Source of the DNA: Parasponia andersonii
Taxonomy: Eukaryota > Streptophyta > Magnoliopsida > Rosales > Cannabaceae
Direction of reading: 5' to 3'
DNA length: 64,000 nt
NCBI GenBank assembly: GCA_002914805.1
Contig: JXTB01000100.1
Coordinates: 3,412 to 67,411, forward strand
Below are positions 35,650-47,140 of the stretch, piece by piece. Position 1 is the stretch's first letter. The number at the start of each line of letters is the position of its first letter. The notes under the pieces are model-generated. The model made no database searches and was not told where the DNA came from. It worked only from the letters and a program-made list of their open reading frames with translations. The position numbers and the translations under genes are program-made.

Positions 35650-35990
35650 TTTACATGTAAAAATCTACAAGAATTACACAAATACAGGGGTCAGATTTTT
35701 TTTTTTTAATGTCATACGGTTTTTATTAGAAAAATATAACTTTTTAAATTTTTTTTTAAAAAAGTACTATTTTTAAAATGATTAGTTATTCCCAATATCT
35801 AAAAACTGGTCGTCAATTATCACTTCGCAGTTATATATTAATTATACATATCTTTGATTACCAGTTACTATTTTTAAAAATAGTATTTTTCTAAATATTT
35901 TTTTAGAATGATAGTTATCTAATAAAAACTGTACCTGATCTAAAGAACACACCCCACAGGATTTTTCAATTTTTTTCTAAAAATGTCGGC
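35650..35990. mobile_element. Candidate long-inverted-repeat MITE
   Basis: The left arm (about 35650-35735) and the right arm (about 35905-35990, reverse-complemented) share AAAATC, GGGGT, a GAT(C/T)AGGTAC/GTCATACGG-like stretch and GTTTTTATTAGA, over about 80-90 bp with many changes. The middle also has internal complementarity. This would fit a Mutator-like MITE, but the ends are not sharply defined. Confidence 0.35.
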
Positions 35991-35999
35991 CTAACTTTT

Positions 36000-36920
36000 A
36001 CCTTCTTTGTAAGTGTTAAGTTTTCAAATTTAACAACCAGTTGAAAACTTTACAGATTTAGCAGTTTTCAATCCCAAATGTCCGAATGGTACACTCCTAA
36101 AGTTTTCTTGAAATTTAAAACTTAGCGCCACCATAGACGTCAACAGTTTAATGCTGCTTGCAAGCTAGTTGGAGTAAAAATTGGAGTAAAGCACCCAGAA
36201 GACATGGCAGAACTCGACAGTAATCTAGAGAACCAACACAACAACAATGGTAATAATAGTTGTAAGAATGGGGAATTACTCTCGATCCCCAAGGGTGTAC
36301 CATTTACGTCCCCAATGACTCACTAATATTCTTCCTTTCTAGGCTCTATTTGGAATCTAGATTTTAGAGAAAAACAAATTATGAGAAAAAAGTTATCTAA
36401 AAATAAAGAAGAAAATATTTTTTCCAAAACTTTATAGAACTTTTTTTTGATATTTTTGGTTATGCTAATTAATTAATATGTCAAAGTTTTATATACTAAA
36501 AATTGACATCAAATCAAACTTTTATCTATTTTGGAAAAAATTTCTATTACTTTTTGTTTCAATCCAAACGAAAGAAAATAGAATCTTTTGGAATTTTTTT
36601 TTCTTTTATTCCAAAAATCCAAGTTCCAAATGAAGCCGTAGACTTCTCTTCTCCTCGAGTTTTAGATACATTTTTGTTTCCCTCTTCATTTGATTCTCTA
36701 ATTTTTTTTTTCTTTTTTCTTTAAATTTAAAGGGTAACATTTGTTTTTGAGATTTTTTTTTTCTTTTCCAGAATTTAGAGATCAAACTTTCTTTGGATGA
36801 AATCCAAGTTGATGAAGAGGATATTTCATATATGTTTATTTTTATTCTTGTGTTCAATTTTTCTTTATTTTTTGGGTTTTTTTTAAATAAAAATTATATT
36901 GAAGGGACTTGGCTTGTACT
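36000..36920. other. AT-rich spacer with one small unassigned open frame
   Basis: The only coding-like piece is 36204-36326 (+), 40 codons starting MAELDSNLENQ with an Asn-rich run; no family recognised. It could be a stray exon. The open frames at 36503-36978 are low-complexity T/F-rich and are not supported. Confidence 0.35.
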
Positions 36921-38255
36921 TGTTGTCTCAAGAATAGCTAATCCAAGAGGGGGGGTGAATTGGGTTTTAAGAATTTGACAAACTTTTTGAATAAAGTAAT
37001 AAAATTGAGTAAATAATGAATGGAGCAAGTAAAAATAGCAAATAAATAACCACAATATCAAAATAAATAAATTAAAGAGATAGACATAGAGAGATGCAAA
37101 TGCTATTTTTACGAGATTCGACAAACACGACGATTTTCCTACGTCCCTAGTTCTTAGTAACTTGCTTAGAGCTTTCCACTATCGGATCAAGATTATGAGC
37201 TTGACCAACCCCTTGTACAATCTGGAGTGATTTCTTTTTAGCCACACTCATGTCTTTACAATAGTCTTGAATCTAGCTCTATTACGCATAACCACGGATT
37301 GTTTAGAATCCGGTGTCAACCTCACCTATACAAGGTTGTTTATGACTTCGGTGCTAATCTCACCTCTCAATAATATTTTTATGAAAATACAAGTGAACAC
37401 TCACTCAAAAAATCACCTTTCAAATAAATAATACAAGATAAGCTTAGGTGATTTGAAAACAATACACAAATGATGCTCTAGGAATAACTCAAATAGATTT
37501 GAAAGTTATAGTTAAGTAAAAGAGAGCTTTTTTACTTAGAAATTGATTGGGTATCAATATAGGTTCGTATTCTCACTTCTTAAGTCTTCAAACTTGGCTC
37601 TATTTAAAGACATCCTCAAAAACTAGCCGTTTTCGACCGTTGGTATCTTGTTGCCAAAATTTTGGTCGACTAGAAATAATTTTGGTCGACCAAAAAACTA
37701 GCCGTTGAAGTCTGATATGTCAGTTTAGCTCCAACGGCCATTTTTTACCTTTGTTTTGGTCAAAAGCCTGGTCGACCAAAATTAGTAAGAAACAAAATTT
37801 TTTGTTTCTTTGAACTCATTTGGTCGTTCCTAAAATTTCTTTTTTCAAAACATTTTTAACATTAAGAAAATGTACTTTTGAGAATATTTGGGCTAGATTA
37901 GAAATGATATTTATTTTCAAACAATCAATGTATTTAAAGTTTAGCTAATTCTTTGAAGATTTGTTTGAAAAATCATTTGAAAGATTTTTGAGCCACATCA
38001 AAGAGAATATTTTGTACAATGCAATAAATCTAGTACAAGACTAGAAAATAAATTTTAATCTATTTAGACTTGTTCTTGAATCTTGATTCTTCACATTCAT
38101 CTTCATCCTTCGAGGTTTATCAATGATACTCTATTCTTGAGAACTTCATTTCTTTTTCAACTTCATAATTACAAACTCAAGCCAGTTATTAGTAACTAAA
38201 TCACATATGTGTTATTATCAAAATAAGACAAGATTGAAAGCCACATAGGTCAACA
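36921..38255 (+). repeat. Solo LTR with TGTTG/CAACA ends
   Basis: 1335 bp starting TGTTGTCTCAAG and ending AGGTCAACA, with perfect 5-bp inverted ends and flanks GTACT (36916-36920) and GTGCT (38256-38260), a 4-of-5 target duplication. It contains CCAAGAGGGGGGGTGAATTG near the start, a phrase widespread in plant LTRs. Around 37660-37790 there are several GGTCGACC-type palindromic words (TTGGTCGACTAG, TTTGGTCGACCAAA). No internal coding region. Superfamily not settled. Confidence 0.72.
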
Positions 38256-38731
38256 GTGCTTTGCAGAGTGAATGATCTTAAAATCTAAAAGTATCAAATC
38301 CCTCTTTAAAATCTTAAAATCCAAGCTTTCTTCCTCTTTTTTCTAGGTTTGTATCCCTCTTCTAAGTAGACCCCGCTTTAAAATCTAAAATTTGAATATT
38401 TTCTTAATACACCACTTTTAAATGTTTCTTATTCTAAAATTAGACATCAATAAAAAATTCAAACAATACTTTTTTGCCCACCCCTTTTGAAAATCCCTTA
38501 TTCATTTATCTTCTTCTTCTTCTTCAACCTTGTTCTTTGATCATCTCAATAATCAAGATATTTTGATAATTGTTTTTAGGGTTCTAAAGAATTAAATAGA
38601 CGAATAGAGGTTTTGAATCATTTTTAGTATTCTTGAAATCTAGAGATAGTTAGAGATGTTGAATCATTTTTCTTTTAGGGTTCTTGAGAATTAGAGGATG
38701 GAGATTCTTGAATCATTTTTGGAGTTCTTGA
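38256..38731. other. Spacer between two LTR remnants
   Basis: Contains loosely repeated phrases of the type TTCTTGAATCATTTTT (about 38600-38730) but no gene. Confidence 0.4.
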
Positions 38732-39225
38732 TGTTGGGACATTTGCTCTAAAAAGTAGATTTCTAATTTTATCGTTTTAGTGTAAATAACTTTCTCTTAT
38801 ATGCAATTATGATATTTGCTAGATTTAACTGTCTCAATTGAATAGTTTATTTATCTGAAAAAGATTTCACGACTTTATTTATGTATGATGAAACAAACAT
38901 GATTAAGTATTAATTATGCGGAGACTTGTCTCTTTATCTAAGTCTAAATTAATTAGTTCACAATTTGTAAATAAAAATGGAATACTTTATTTACTAAAAA
39001 TTATAGTGTTTGTTTATCTCAACAGAAATTATGTGTCTTAAATTATTGAAGTGTCGGACTTTTGATAGAAACTTTATTACAACATAATTAAATTATGTGT
39101 ATTGAACAAGACCAAGTAATATAAAGAATTGGAGTACCGTAACTCAATTCTTATATTACCACAAACTAGTTCTTAGCATGTAAATTTTAATTCTTGATGT
39201 TTGACTAGACTTACTTTCATAGGTT

Positions 39226-39425
39226 ACATGCACGACCAACTGCACGGGGGCTCTTTGCTTGCGCTTTAGCCAGCGGGTGCACCGCGTGCCATGCGCGATT
39301 GTTGCCGCATCCTAGGGCCAGATGCCACCCACACCCGTCACCCCCCACCCCCTGGTCCTCGCCATTTTGCCATCCGTCACCACCTTTTCGAGTGGTTTTC
39401 CGACCACTGCCACCATTAATTTCGT
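39226..39425. other. GC-rich patch
   Basis: About 200 bp with GC content far above the surroundings (for example CCACACCCGTCACCCCCCAC). It follows abruptly where the LTR sequence is lost. The open frame across it is Pro/His/Ser-rich and not recognisable. Probably leader sequence of the Copia or a separate insertion. Confidence 0.5.
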
Positions 39426-39489
39426 ATTTTAAAAATAATTGTTTATTTAATGATAATTATCTAAGTTTGAATTCAAATTTTAAATTGGG

Positions 39490-41280
39490 CAATTGTCCAA
39501 TTAGATTAGGATAATTATTTATTTTTGAGTTATCCTATTTTAAATTTGATTTACTATAGGATAATATTAAATTTGAATTAGTTGGATAATTGTTTAATTT
39601 GAATTCAAAATTTTGAAATAGGAAAAAATTTAAATGAGATTAGGATTGTTGTTTATTTTTGAGTTATCCTATTTTAAATTTGATTTACTATAGGATAATG
39701 ATAAATTTGAATTAATTAAATAAATAGGATATTATCTAGTAGTTAATTTAAATTTGAATAGGATTTCTACTATTTTTGAAATAGATAAGATTTCTTATAT
39801 TATCTTTAAAATTTTGAATTTAAAAGGATAATAAAAATTTAAATTTATTAGATAATTAGGATATTATCTAGTAATTAATTTGAATTCATATAGGATATCT
39901 ACTAATTTTTAAAATTAAATAAGATTTCCTATGTTATCTTCAGTATTTAAATTTTGAATTTAAATAGATAATGATTATTTAAATTAATTAGATATTTAAT
40001 GAGATTAGATATAATTAGATATTATCCTGATAAATCTAATAGTTAATTTGAATCTGAATAGGATATCTACTAATTTTTGAAATTAGATAAGATTTCCTAT
40101 CTATTTATATTTAAATTTTGAATTTAAATAGATAACAACTATTCAAATCAATTTGATATTTAATGTGATTAAATTATGATTAGATAATTATCCATAAATT
40201 ATGATAATTTAAATTTGAATAATTTGAATTTAGTAATTATATTTAATTTAAATTTGATTTAAATTAGGATATCGTTTTGAATTTAAATTTGAAACTAAAT
40301 CTAATCAGATTAGATTTAAATAATTATTATTCATAGATTATTCAAATTCGTAATTATTGAGATTAATTAGGATAGAAAAGATTTTAATTTAATCAGATTA
40401 TTATTCAATAATTAATTGTAATAACTATTTATCTAGATATAACTAGTTTGATTAGTAACTTTACTAATTAATGAGATTAATTAGATCACTAATTAATAAG
40501 ATTAATTAGTTAATTAACTAATATGACTAATTAATTAGAAATTTATATCCTTTATAATTAAATAATTTTAATTAATTATAGAAATTGAATAATGATTAGA
40601 TTTCTAATACAATTAAATTTAGATATGATCTTATTTAATTATTAAATTTATATGATTATAATTAGATATAAATACTAGATAAATATAGAAATATTATATG
40701 AGTTATAAATTTCTAATTAATTAAGATTAATTAAAAGATTTTTAATTATTTCCTAATTTAGGATATTACAATTAATTTTTTCTAAATACCATTAGAAAAA
40801 TAGGATTTCTATAATTAAAAATAATTATCTTTTATTATCCTTTAACTCTTAATGAGTTTAAGATAATATCATAATGAGATTATGATAAGATTAGATAAAT
40901 TAATTAAATCTTTAATTAATTAATAATTAGATAATAAATGTGATTTATTATCTAATTATTTAAATTATCCTAATAAGTCAATAATTTAAAATATTTGATA
41001 TTTTTAAATTTAGACAAGAAGTTGTGAACTTAATTCTTATACATAGGATAATGTGTTTTACTAGAAAATATTAATTATTGAATTTAACTAATGTTTTGAA
41101 TTATTATATAATAAGTATTAATGTGATTAATTTCATTATTTAATAATTACTTAATAATTATTAATATGATTAATAATTAATAATTAATATGATTAATAAT
41201 TAATAATTAATATTAAATAATGAGATTAATTATATTAATTAAAAGGATAATAATACTATAAGGATAATTATTTGTTTTTG
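39490..41280. repeat. Very AT-rich degenerate tandem region
   Basis: A block containing GAGTTATCCTATTTTAAATT then TTTACTATAGGATAAT occurs at 39522 and 39661. A related unit of about 165 bp (GGATATCTACTAATTTTTGA, then AGATAAGATTTCCTAT, then TTTTGAATTTAAATAGATAA) recurs three to four times to about 40200. After that, short TAATTAATTA words dominate to 41280. No gene. Confidence 0.7.
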
Positions 41281-43205
41281 TGATTTGTAAGGAAATTGGA
41301 GCTTGATTTTAATGAGATTAAAATCGTTTTATTTTGATTAAGAAAATATTTTAATTATGAGATAATTATGGTAATATTTTGTGTGGTGGTACATGACATA
41401 AAATATTGATAATTATGTTAATATTTTATATGTTTTAAAGCATTTCGATAATTATGTTTTTTTACAAAATGCATTCGATATAACTGTCATATTAAGTGGA
41501 AGGATTTTAAATTTTGTTAAAATTTTAATCCAAAATTATTCAAACCATTCTTTAGTTTTGAAAAGATTAATTTTGAGAAAATTAATGAATATATATAAAA
41601 TTGTTTATATTCATTACTTACATTTATAATTATTTATAAAACAGTTATACAAAATATTTTTATACCTATTTATTTATTTTTATAAATGCATTTGGAATTT
41701 AATTTAATTAAATTCTACTACTAAGAATCTTTAAAATTATGAATTGAATAATTTAGCGATTAAAGTTTCTTAGTTAGATTTTTCAAAACTAATATTTTAT
41801 ACAGAACTTGGTTTAAATATCATTTTTCAATTATTTATCTTTATTTGAAAGATTGTTGACCAAATAATTGAATTTTCTTTTGGAAAAATTTTGTTTGAAT
41901 GATTTACAATCCACAGACCTTCTCACTTGATTGTTATGTCCTGTATGCTTTTATTGTCTACTTTTATATACATGAGATGTATAATATAGTGTTAGCATTT
42001 TAACTTTAGACAATAATTATTTGATCATAGCTTTATATTCAGAATAGTATGTCATAATGTCTTAAATTAGCTTCTCCTCTCTAAGTCGCATGATTGAATA
42101 TACATAATTGATTTTGTGGTTACTAAGTAAGTTAATAATTGGGTAAAATAAGGAATTCTTAATTTTTTTTAAAAAAAGATTGAGTGAGAGCTAGTATGAG
42201 ATATCTATGGTCTCCATCATTAGTTCAATAGTTCTAAAGATATGCCTCGCCTCAGAATCTTGCTGATCTCCCGTAAGAAAGTTTCATCTGGGTATTACTA
42301 GTATTGAATCTCTTAGGATAAATTTGCAAGTAGACTTTACGTACTAATCTCCTGTTGGAGACTATATTATATAAGAAAGCTTGTAAATTGAAATGATGGC
42401 TGCACACTCAACATATGATGCAATTAAACTCTCATAAGAGCTATATTAGTAATTCTATGGACCGATAAGCAGGGTAATTAGCAAGCTGGAATATGAGATA
42501 TTTGTCTTTTTGTGTAAAGTGAATTATTCATATTTGACTTGCAGATTCACATGATTACCCATAGGTAACTTGTAATCTATGGTAGGTTAAAATACCTTGA
42601 ACATTTGTGATAGTCTTAGGGATTCTTTACAAGCATTTTATCTTGATAGATTTAATGTTAAGTATTCTAAATTCTTTTATATTCAGATAAACTAACAATC
42701 TTAGTTGAGTACTGGGGGGATCATAATTTGTATACTTGTCCATAGTTTATCCTTAGTTTCCAAATGACCAATAAGAGAATGACACATAATCTTCTTGTTT
42801 GACTATATGTCATTACATTTATGTTTTTTAGTTTACTCTATGTGTACTACAATATCTTGCATAAATTATTTGCTGATTTTAAATCAGCTACTTTGATTGG
42901 TAAATCATAAGAGTTGATGATTTCGTCAAAGTTCATTTCTGATAATAAATACCCTTGTTGAGGTTTTCATTATCTTAAGATAATGAACACCTTTGTTGAA
43001 GCATTTATTATTTTACTGCAAAATTAAATCGAAACAAAGATGTTTGTATTCGAATATTTTTTCCTATATGTTTAATTAAGAATTAAACTTACAGAATTTA
43101 ATTATGAATTGAATTCATTAAATTCAATTATGAATTGGATTTATTTATAACTTTTGTCTAATTGAGAATTTTATCATTTTGCAGTTTTTGAGGAAATACT
43201 TTTTC
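41281..43205. other. Probable leader/internal part of the Copia remnant, no gene seen
   Basis: Moderately AT-rich, without open frames of note. It leads into the protease piece and is therefore probably internal to the element. Confidence 0.4.
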
Positions 43206-43209
43206 ATAA

Positions 43210-43860
43210 GATGGATAAGGTTTCCAAAAAGAGGGGAAAAAAACAAAGGACTACTATATACAGAGTATAATAAGGACATCTATAGAGACATCACAGCGTT
43301 CAATGAGATTGAACGATAATCAACCTGAGGATACCTCTACTGAAAAGAGGTTAGGATCTTCTCTAGTAGTTAAATCATCTGGAAGACTAAGAAAATCTCT
43401 CTCTATTGAGGATATGCTAGATCTCTAGCTAGTAGACTCAAGAACTGGTATCAATGTCTGTAATGACAAGAAATGGTTTATTGAACCAAATAAATTAACT
43501 GATGCTGGTCGTTATGTAGAAGTCATAGGCAATCGAAGAGTTTGAATTAAAGGCATGGGTGACGCTTACTTGAAGATCAATGATAGCTCTATGATTGTGA
43601 AAGATTGCTACTACATACCAAAGTTTAGCATGAATGCTCTCTCGGTATATAAGATGTATAAAGAATGCTACCGCTTCATGTTTGATAAGAAAGTGCACGT
43701 CTTCTACAATAATCTATTGTATTGCGTGGGAAAAATACAGAATAGACTTTATGTCTTTACCCCAAAGCCACAGAGTACATCATCTTCAATAATGAGCATT
43801 AGTAAACTCCAAGAGATGATGAAAGACATTAGGAAGGAGCGCAAAACTAGTACAACATAA
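43210..43860 (+). pseudogene. Copia protease/pre-integrase fragment (fossil)
   Basis: The open piece 43555-43860 reads MGDAYLKINDSSMIVKDCYY, then IPKFSMNALSVYKMYKECY, corresponding to the Copia segment G.G...L......L.DVLYIP....NLISV......GY downstream of the protease active site, followed by the start of the pre-integrase domain (NLLYCVGKIQNRLYVF). The remaining polyprotein is absent. Broken. Confidence 0.7.
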
Positions 43861-45255
43861 ATAAATTATGTATATTGACCAAGACTAGGTAATATAAAGA
43901 ATTGGAGTGCCGTAACTCAATTCTTATATTACCACAAACTAGTTCTTAGCATGTAAATCTTAATCCTTAATGTTTGACTAGATTTGCTTGCATAGGTTAT
44001 AGCCTTTTGATTTGATAAAAGACTAATCGCTATAAAATTAAAGGTGAACTCTGGCATATTAGAGGTTATAGTTTATAAATTGACGGGAAAGCCAAATAGG
44101 TAAGGACACTATATATTAGTATTATTTTAAAATCTTTCAAGATTCTTAGAATAATTTAATCTAAGATCTTAGTATTCAATTTTTGAATTGGTTGATAATT
44201 TTATCTAAATGGTCATTGAGAGCAAAATTATTGACAACATTATTTCTTGATAGAAAAATGGAAACTTAAAGGTAAATATATGTTGGATTGGTATTACGGT
44301 AATTTCACCTATCCAACTACGACATTGTATAGGATTCTATATGTAGTATAAAAAATACTAGATGGATCGGTTAATCAAGACTAGTTGATTAAATCTCTAT
44401 AAAAGGCATGGACATTTAATCTAAGAGTGGAATATTAGGCCTTTAGTAGAGTGTCTCCTTACTAATAGTATTTATATAAATAACATAATATGATTTATTA
44501 TGTATTTATCATATTATTGGAGCTTAGATTATTTGGATCCATTAAATCCATTGTCTAATTCAACAAACCTCATTAATTGGTTAGTGGTATTTGTGAAATT
44601 AGTTTCATAAAATTGTGTAAAATAACGATTCTACACAAAAGTTAGTCTTTTTATAAATAAGTTACATGAGTTAGACATATTTATAAAAATACACCCAAAG
44701 CCCAAACTGGAGAACAAACCTAATCCTAGTTGGACTAGAATTAGCAGTTTTAGGCTCCATATATATAAAATAATGAGAGAAAAAACTACACAGTCCTAAC
44801 ACTAGTGCCAACTCATAAGGCAGAGAGAGAGAGAGAGAGAGAGAGTTTTACACACATAGCAAATTAAAAGTGAGAGAGAAAAAGTTTCTTGATTGTTCTT
44901 CAACGAAGGATTCAACTTGGTACTCACTCGCCTCATCAACCAAGAGCAAGAGCATAGCATAGCAAAAAAGATCTAGGGTTGGAGATTTGATCACCATCAA
45001 CAAATATATCAAGGAAAAGCACACTACAAGAGGTAAACGTTAATCTTATCTCTAGGGTTTATACATCTAGATTTGATTTATATTATATATGATCTTGTAT
45101 ATGATATATGCATGTTTTATGGTTATGAAAACTGTTTTCATGTAAAATTTTAAAACCTAAATCTACTAATTTTTCCGCTGCATTCATGAAGCGATCATGT
45201 ATTTTTTCTATAGTTTGCATGCATGTATGATTTTTCCTAAGTGTTAGGTCAAATT
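43850..45255 (+). repeat. Partial LTR of Copia family 'C' (3' portion)
   Basis: It joins the Copia fragment at a point equivalent to LTR position about 350 and runs through the stem-loop at 43889-43932, the CTAAGAGTGGAATATTAGGCC block, the GA tract and a CCGCTGCATTCATGAAGCG block. Together with the missing start, the implied LTR length is about 1.74 kb, agreeing with the minus copy at 4345-6068. The end is approximate. Confidence 0.68.
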
Positions 45256-45683
45256 ACCATCACTTGAGAATTAGAAAATGATAATTATAGTTTTTAAATT
45301 ATCTTTTTCGGATTTGTTTTAGAGAAAAATCATTAGAATTTTGAGTTCATAATATTTTCATATATCACTATATAAACTTAATTTGATTTAAAGTATTTTA
45401 ATTTGCTTTTTTTTTTTGTGTTTTTAAGTGTTTTGTAGGTGAATAAGTAAAAAATAGCTAAAATTGGAACTGAATGAGACTAAAATCCCAAAGATAAGTT
45501 GAAATGAGGTAGAAATCCTAAAAAAGGTCAAAAAATGCTATTTTCCCTGAAATAATGTAAAAAGTAGTATTTTTATAAACTTTGAGGGGAGACCCAAGAA
45601 TGAGTGTCTGTAGTGAAGATGGATAATTCGACTATTAGTCATTTGCACACATAACCAAAACTTACCTCAAAATAAGCTCCATG
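45256..45683. other. Spacer between Copia LTR and chromovirus fragment
   Basis: AT-rich; no gene or clear repeat found. Confidence 0.4.
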
Positions 45684-46425
45684 GTAGGAATTCATGGAGG
45701 AATTTAATTTTCACTTCGAACACAAGGTGGACCATTGGAATCAGGTAGCAGATGCCTTAAACCAAAAAAAAGTGCTCACAACGTTGAAACTTCTAGCCAA
45801 CATATCGGTTAGTGTGGTGAACACTCCCATCAAGGAGTGCATCAAGGAGAACCTAGAGAAAGACCTTGTTGTCATGACCATCCTGAAACTCATGAAAAAA
45901 GGCAAGACTCGCCAATTTCAATTGGAGGGTGACCTTGTATGGGCCAAGGGTGGTCGTTTGTATGTCCCAACGATGAGAGGCCTATGGAAGACGCTAATGA
46001 GCAAGTGCCATGATACATTATGTGCGGGCCATCCAGGGTGGCAGAGAACATATGCCTTTTTGAAGCAAGAGTACTATTGGCCGCAGATGAGAGATGATGT
46101 GGTAGAGTACACCAATACCTGTCTCACCTACCAATAAGACAAAGTTCTGAAACAGAAGATGCCTGAATTATTGGAGCCACTACTTGTCCTAAGTAGACCA
46201 TGGGAGAGCATCTCACTTGATTTCATTGCGAACATGCTGAATACAAGGAAGCTTGAGAATATCTTGGTGATAGTGGATAGATTTTCAAAGTGTGTGACTT
46301 TCATTCCAGCACCGAAGCACCGCATGGCAGAAGAGACAATCAGACTCTTTTTCAGCTATGTCATGAAATATTTAGGCATCATTAAAGATTTATTGCTATT
46401 TAAAGATGGACAAATAGGAGATGTG
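45684..46425 (+). pseudogene. Gypsy chromovirus fragment: RNase H end, zinc finger, integrase core (fossil)
   Basis: Begins with HKVDHWNQVADALNQKK, the end of the Gypsy RNase H (H..G..N..ADALSR). Then come the HHCC finger (CHDTLCAGHPGWQRT, YYWPQM, TCLTYQ) and the integrase core entry (PWESISLDFIA, VIVDRFSKCVTFIPA). It resembles the Galadriel group of chromoviruses. Both ends are cut off: no reverse transcriptase on the left, no catalytic DDE remainder or chromodomain on the right. About one or two breaks inside. Confidence 0.82.
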
Positions 46426-46493
46426 CAACCTGTCCAGCCAACCAAAGTTACCATTGTAATTATGGATGATTAACCAGGTTAGCGGGTTTGATA

Positions 46494-47117
46494 TGTCGAA
46501 ATATTTATCCTAAAAAATAGATTTCATTTATTACTATTTTGTGAAAAGAGAATTTTGTGATACTTTCTATATTAGACTATTTTGATTAGAATACTTTATT
46601 ATTTGAGAAGATTTCAAAACTTGAATAGAATATATAGAAATTAACATAATTAATTTAATTAATTATAAGAAGACTTGCTTCTTTTAAGTCTAAATGAATT
46701 AATTTATAATTTGTAAATAAAAGTGGAATGAAATAATTTATTTATTATAGATTCTAGTATTTATTCATTTTAATGGAAATGATGTGTCTCAAATCATTGA
46801 AATATTTAACCTCTAATAGAAATACTAATACAACATAAACGAAAGATATGTATTAAACTAGATCCAGTAATATAAGAATTAGATTTTAAGTACCATAACT
46901 CAATTCTTTATATTATGAACTTACTCGCTCTTAACATGTAGTTCTTAATTTTTGATATTTGACTTCACTAACTTTCATTAATTGTAATCTTTTGATTTAT
47001 TAAAAGAATAACTTTTAAAAGTAAATTCTAACATTTTCAATAGTATGATTTATAAATTTACAGAAACAGTATTGAACAATTAAGAACATTATACTATAAA
47101 TACTACTTTAAATTCTT
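46494..47117 (+). repeat. Partial LTR of Copia family 'C' (5' portion)
   Basis: Starts TGTCGAAATATTTATCC and parallels 38732 onward. It includes the stem-loop (46867-46915) and stops at ATTCTTAG, where the Tat element 2 sequence begins. The last part overlaps in content with the fragment at 55675, so the two are not simply halves of one LTR. Confidence 0.7.
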
Positions 47118-47140
47118 AGTGGGTAGTTGAGTTGAGTTAG

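Larger units (their letters stand above)
38732..45255 (+). mobile_element. Copia element, family 'C', heavily deleted
   Basis: Fossil. The left end, 38732-39225, is the first part of an LTR (TGTTGGGACATTTGCTC) that also occurs at 46494 and in reverse at 6068. The right end, 43850 to about 45255, matches the later part of the same LTR. Between them are a GC-rich patch, a long AT-rich tandem region and, near the right, a short protease to pre-integrase piece. Most of gag, integrase, reverse transcriptase and RNase H is missing. Both LTRs are incomplete, so the copy has lost large parts by deletion or recombination. The right LTR has a TATA-like region near 44760 and a GA tract at 44822-44845. 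Confidence 0.65.

Noticed and set aside
36503-36978. Phe-rich open frames on both strands
   Set aside because: Low-complexity T/A-rich DNA; no support for coding.
39299-39514. Pro/His-rich open frame
   Set aside because: Result of the GC-rich patch; no domain and no start context.
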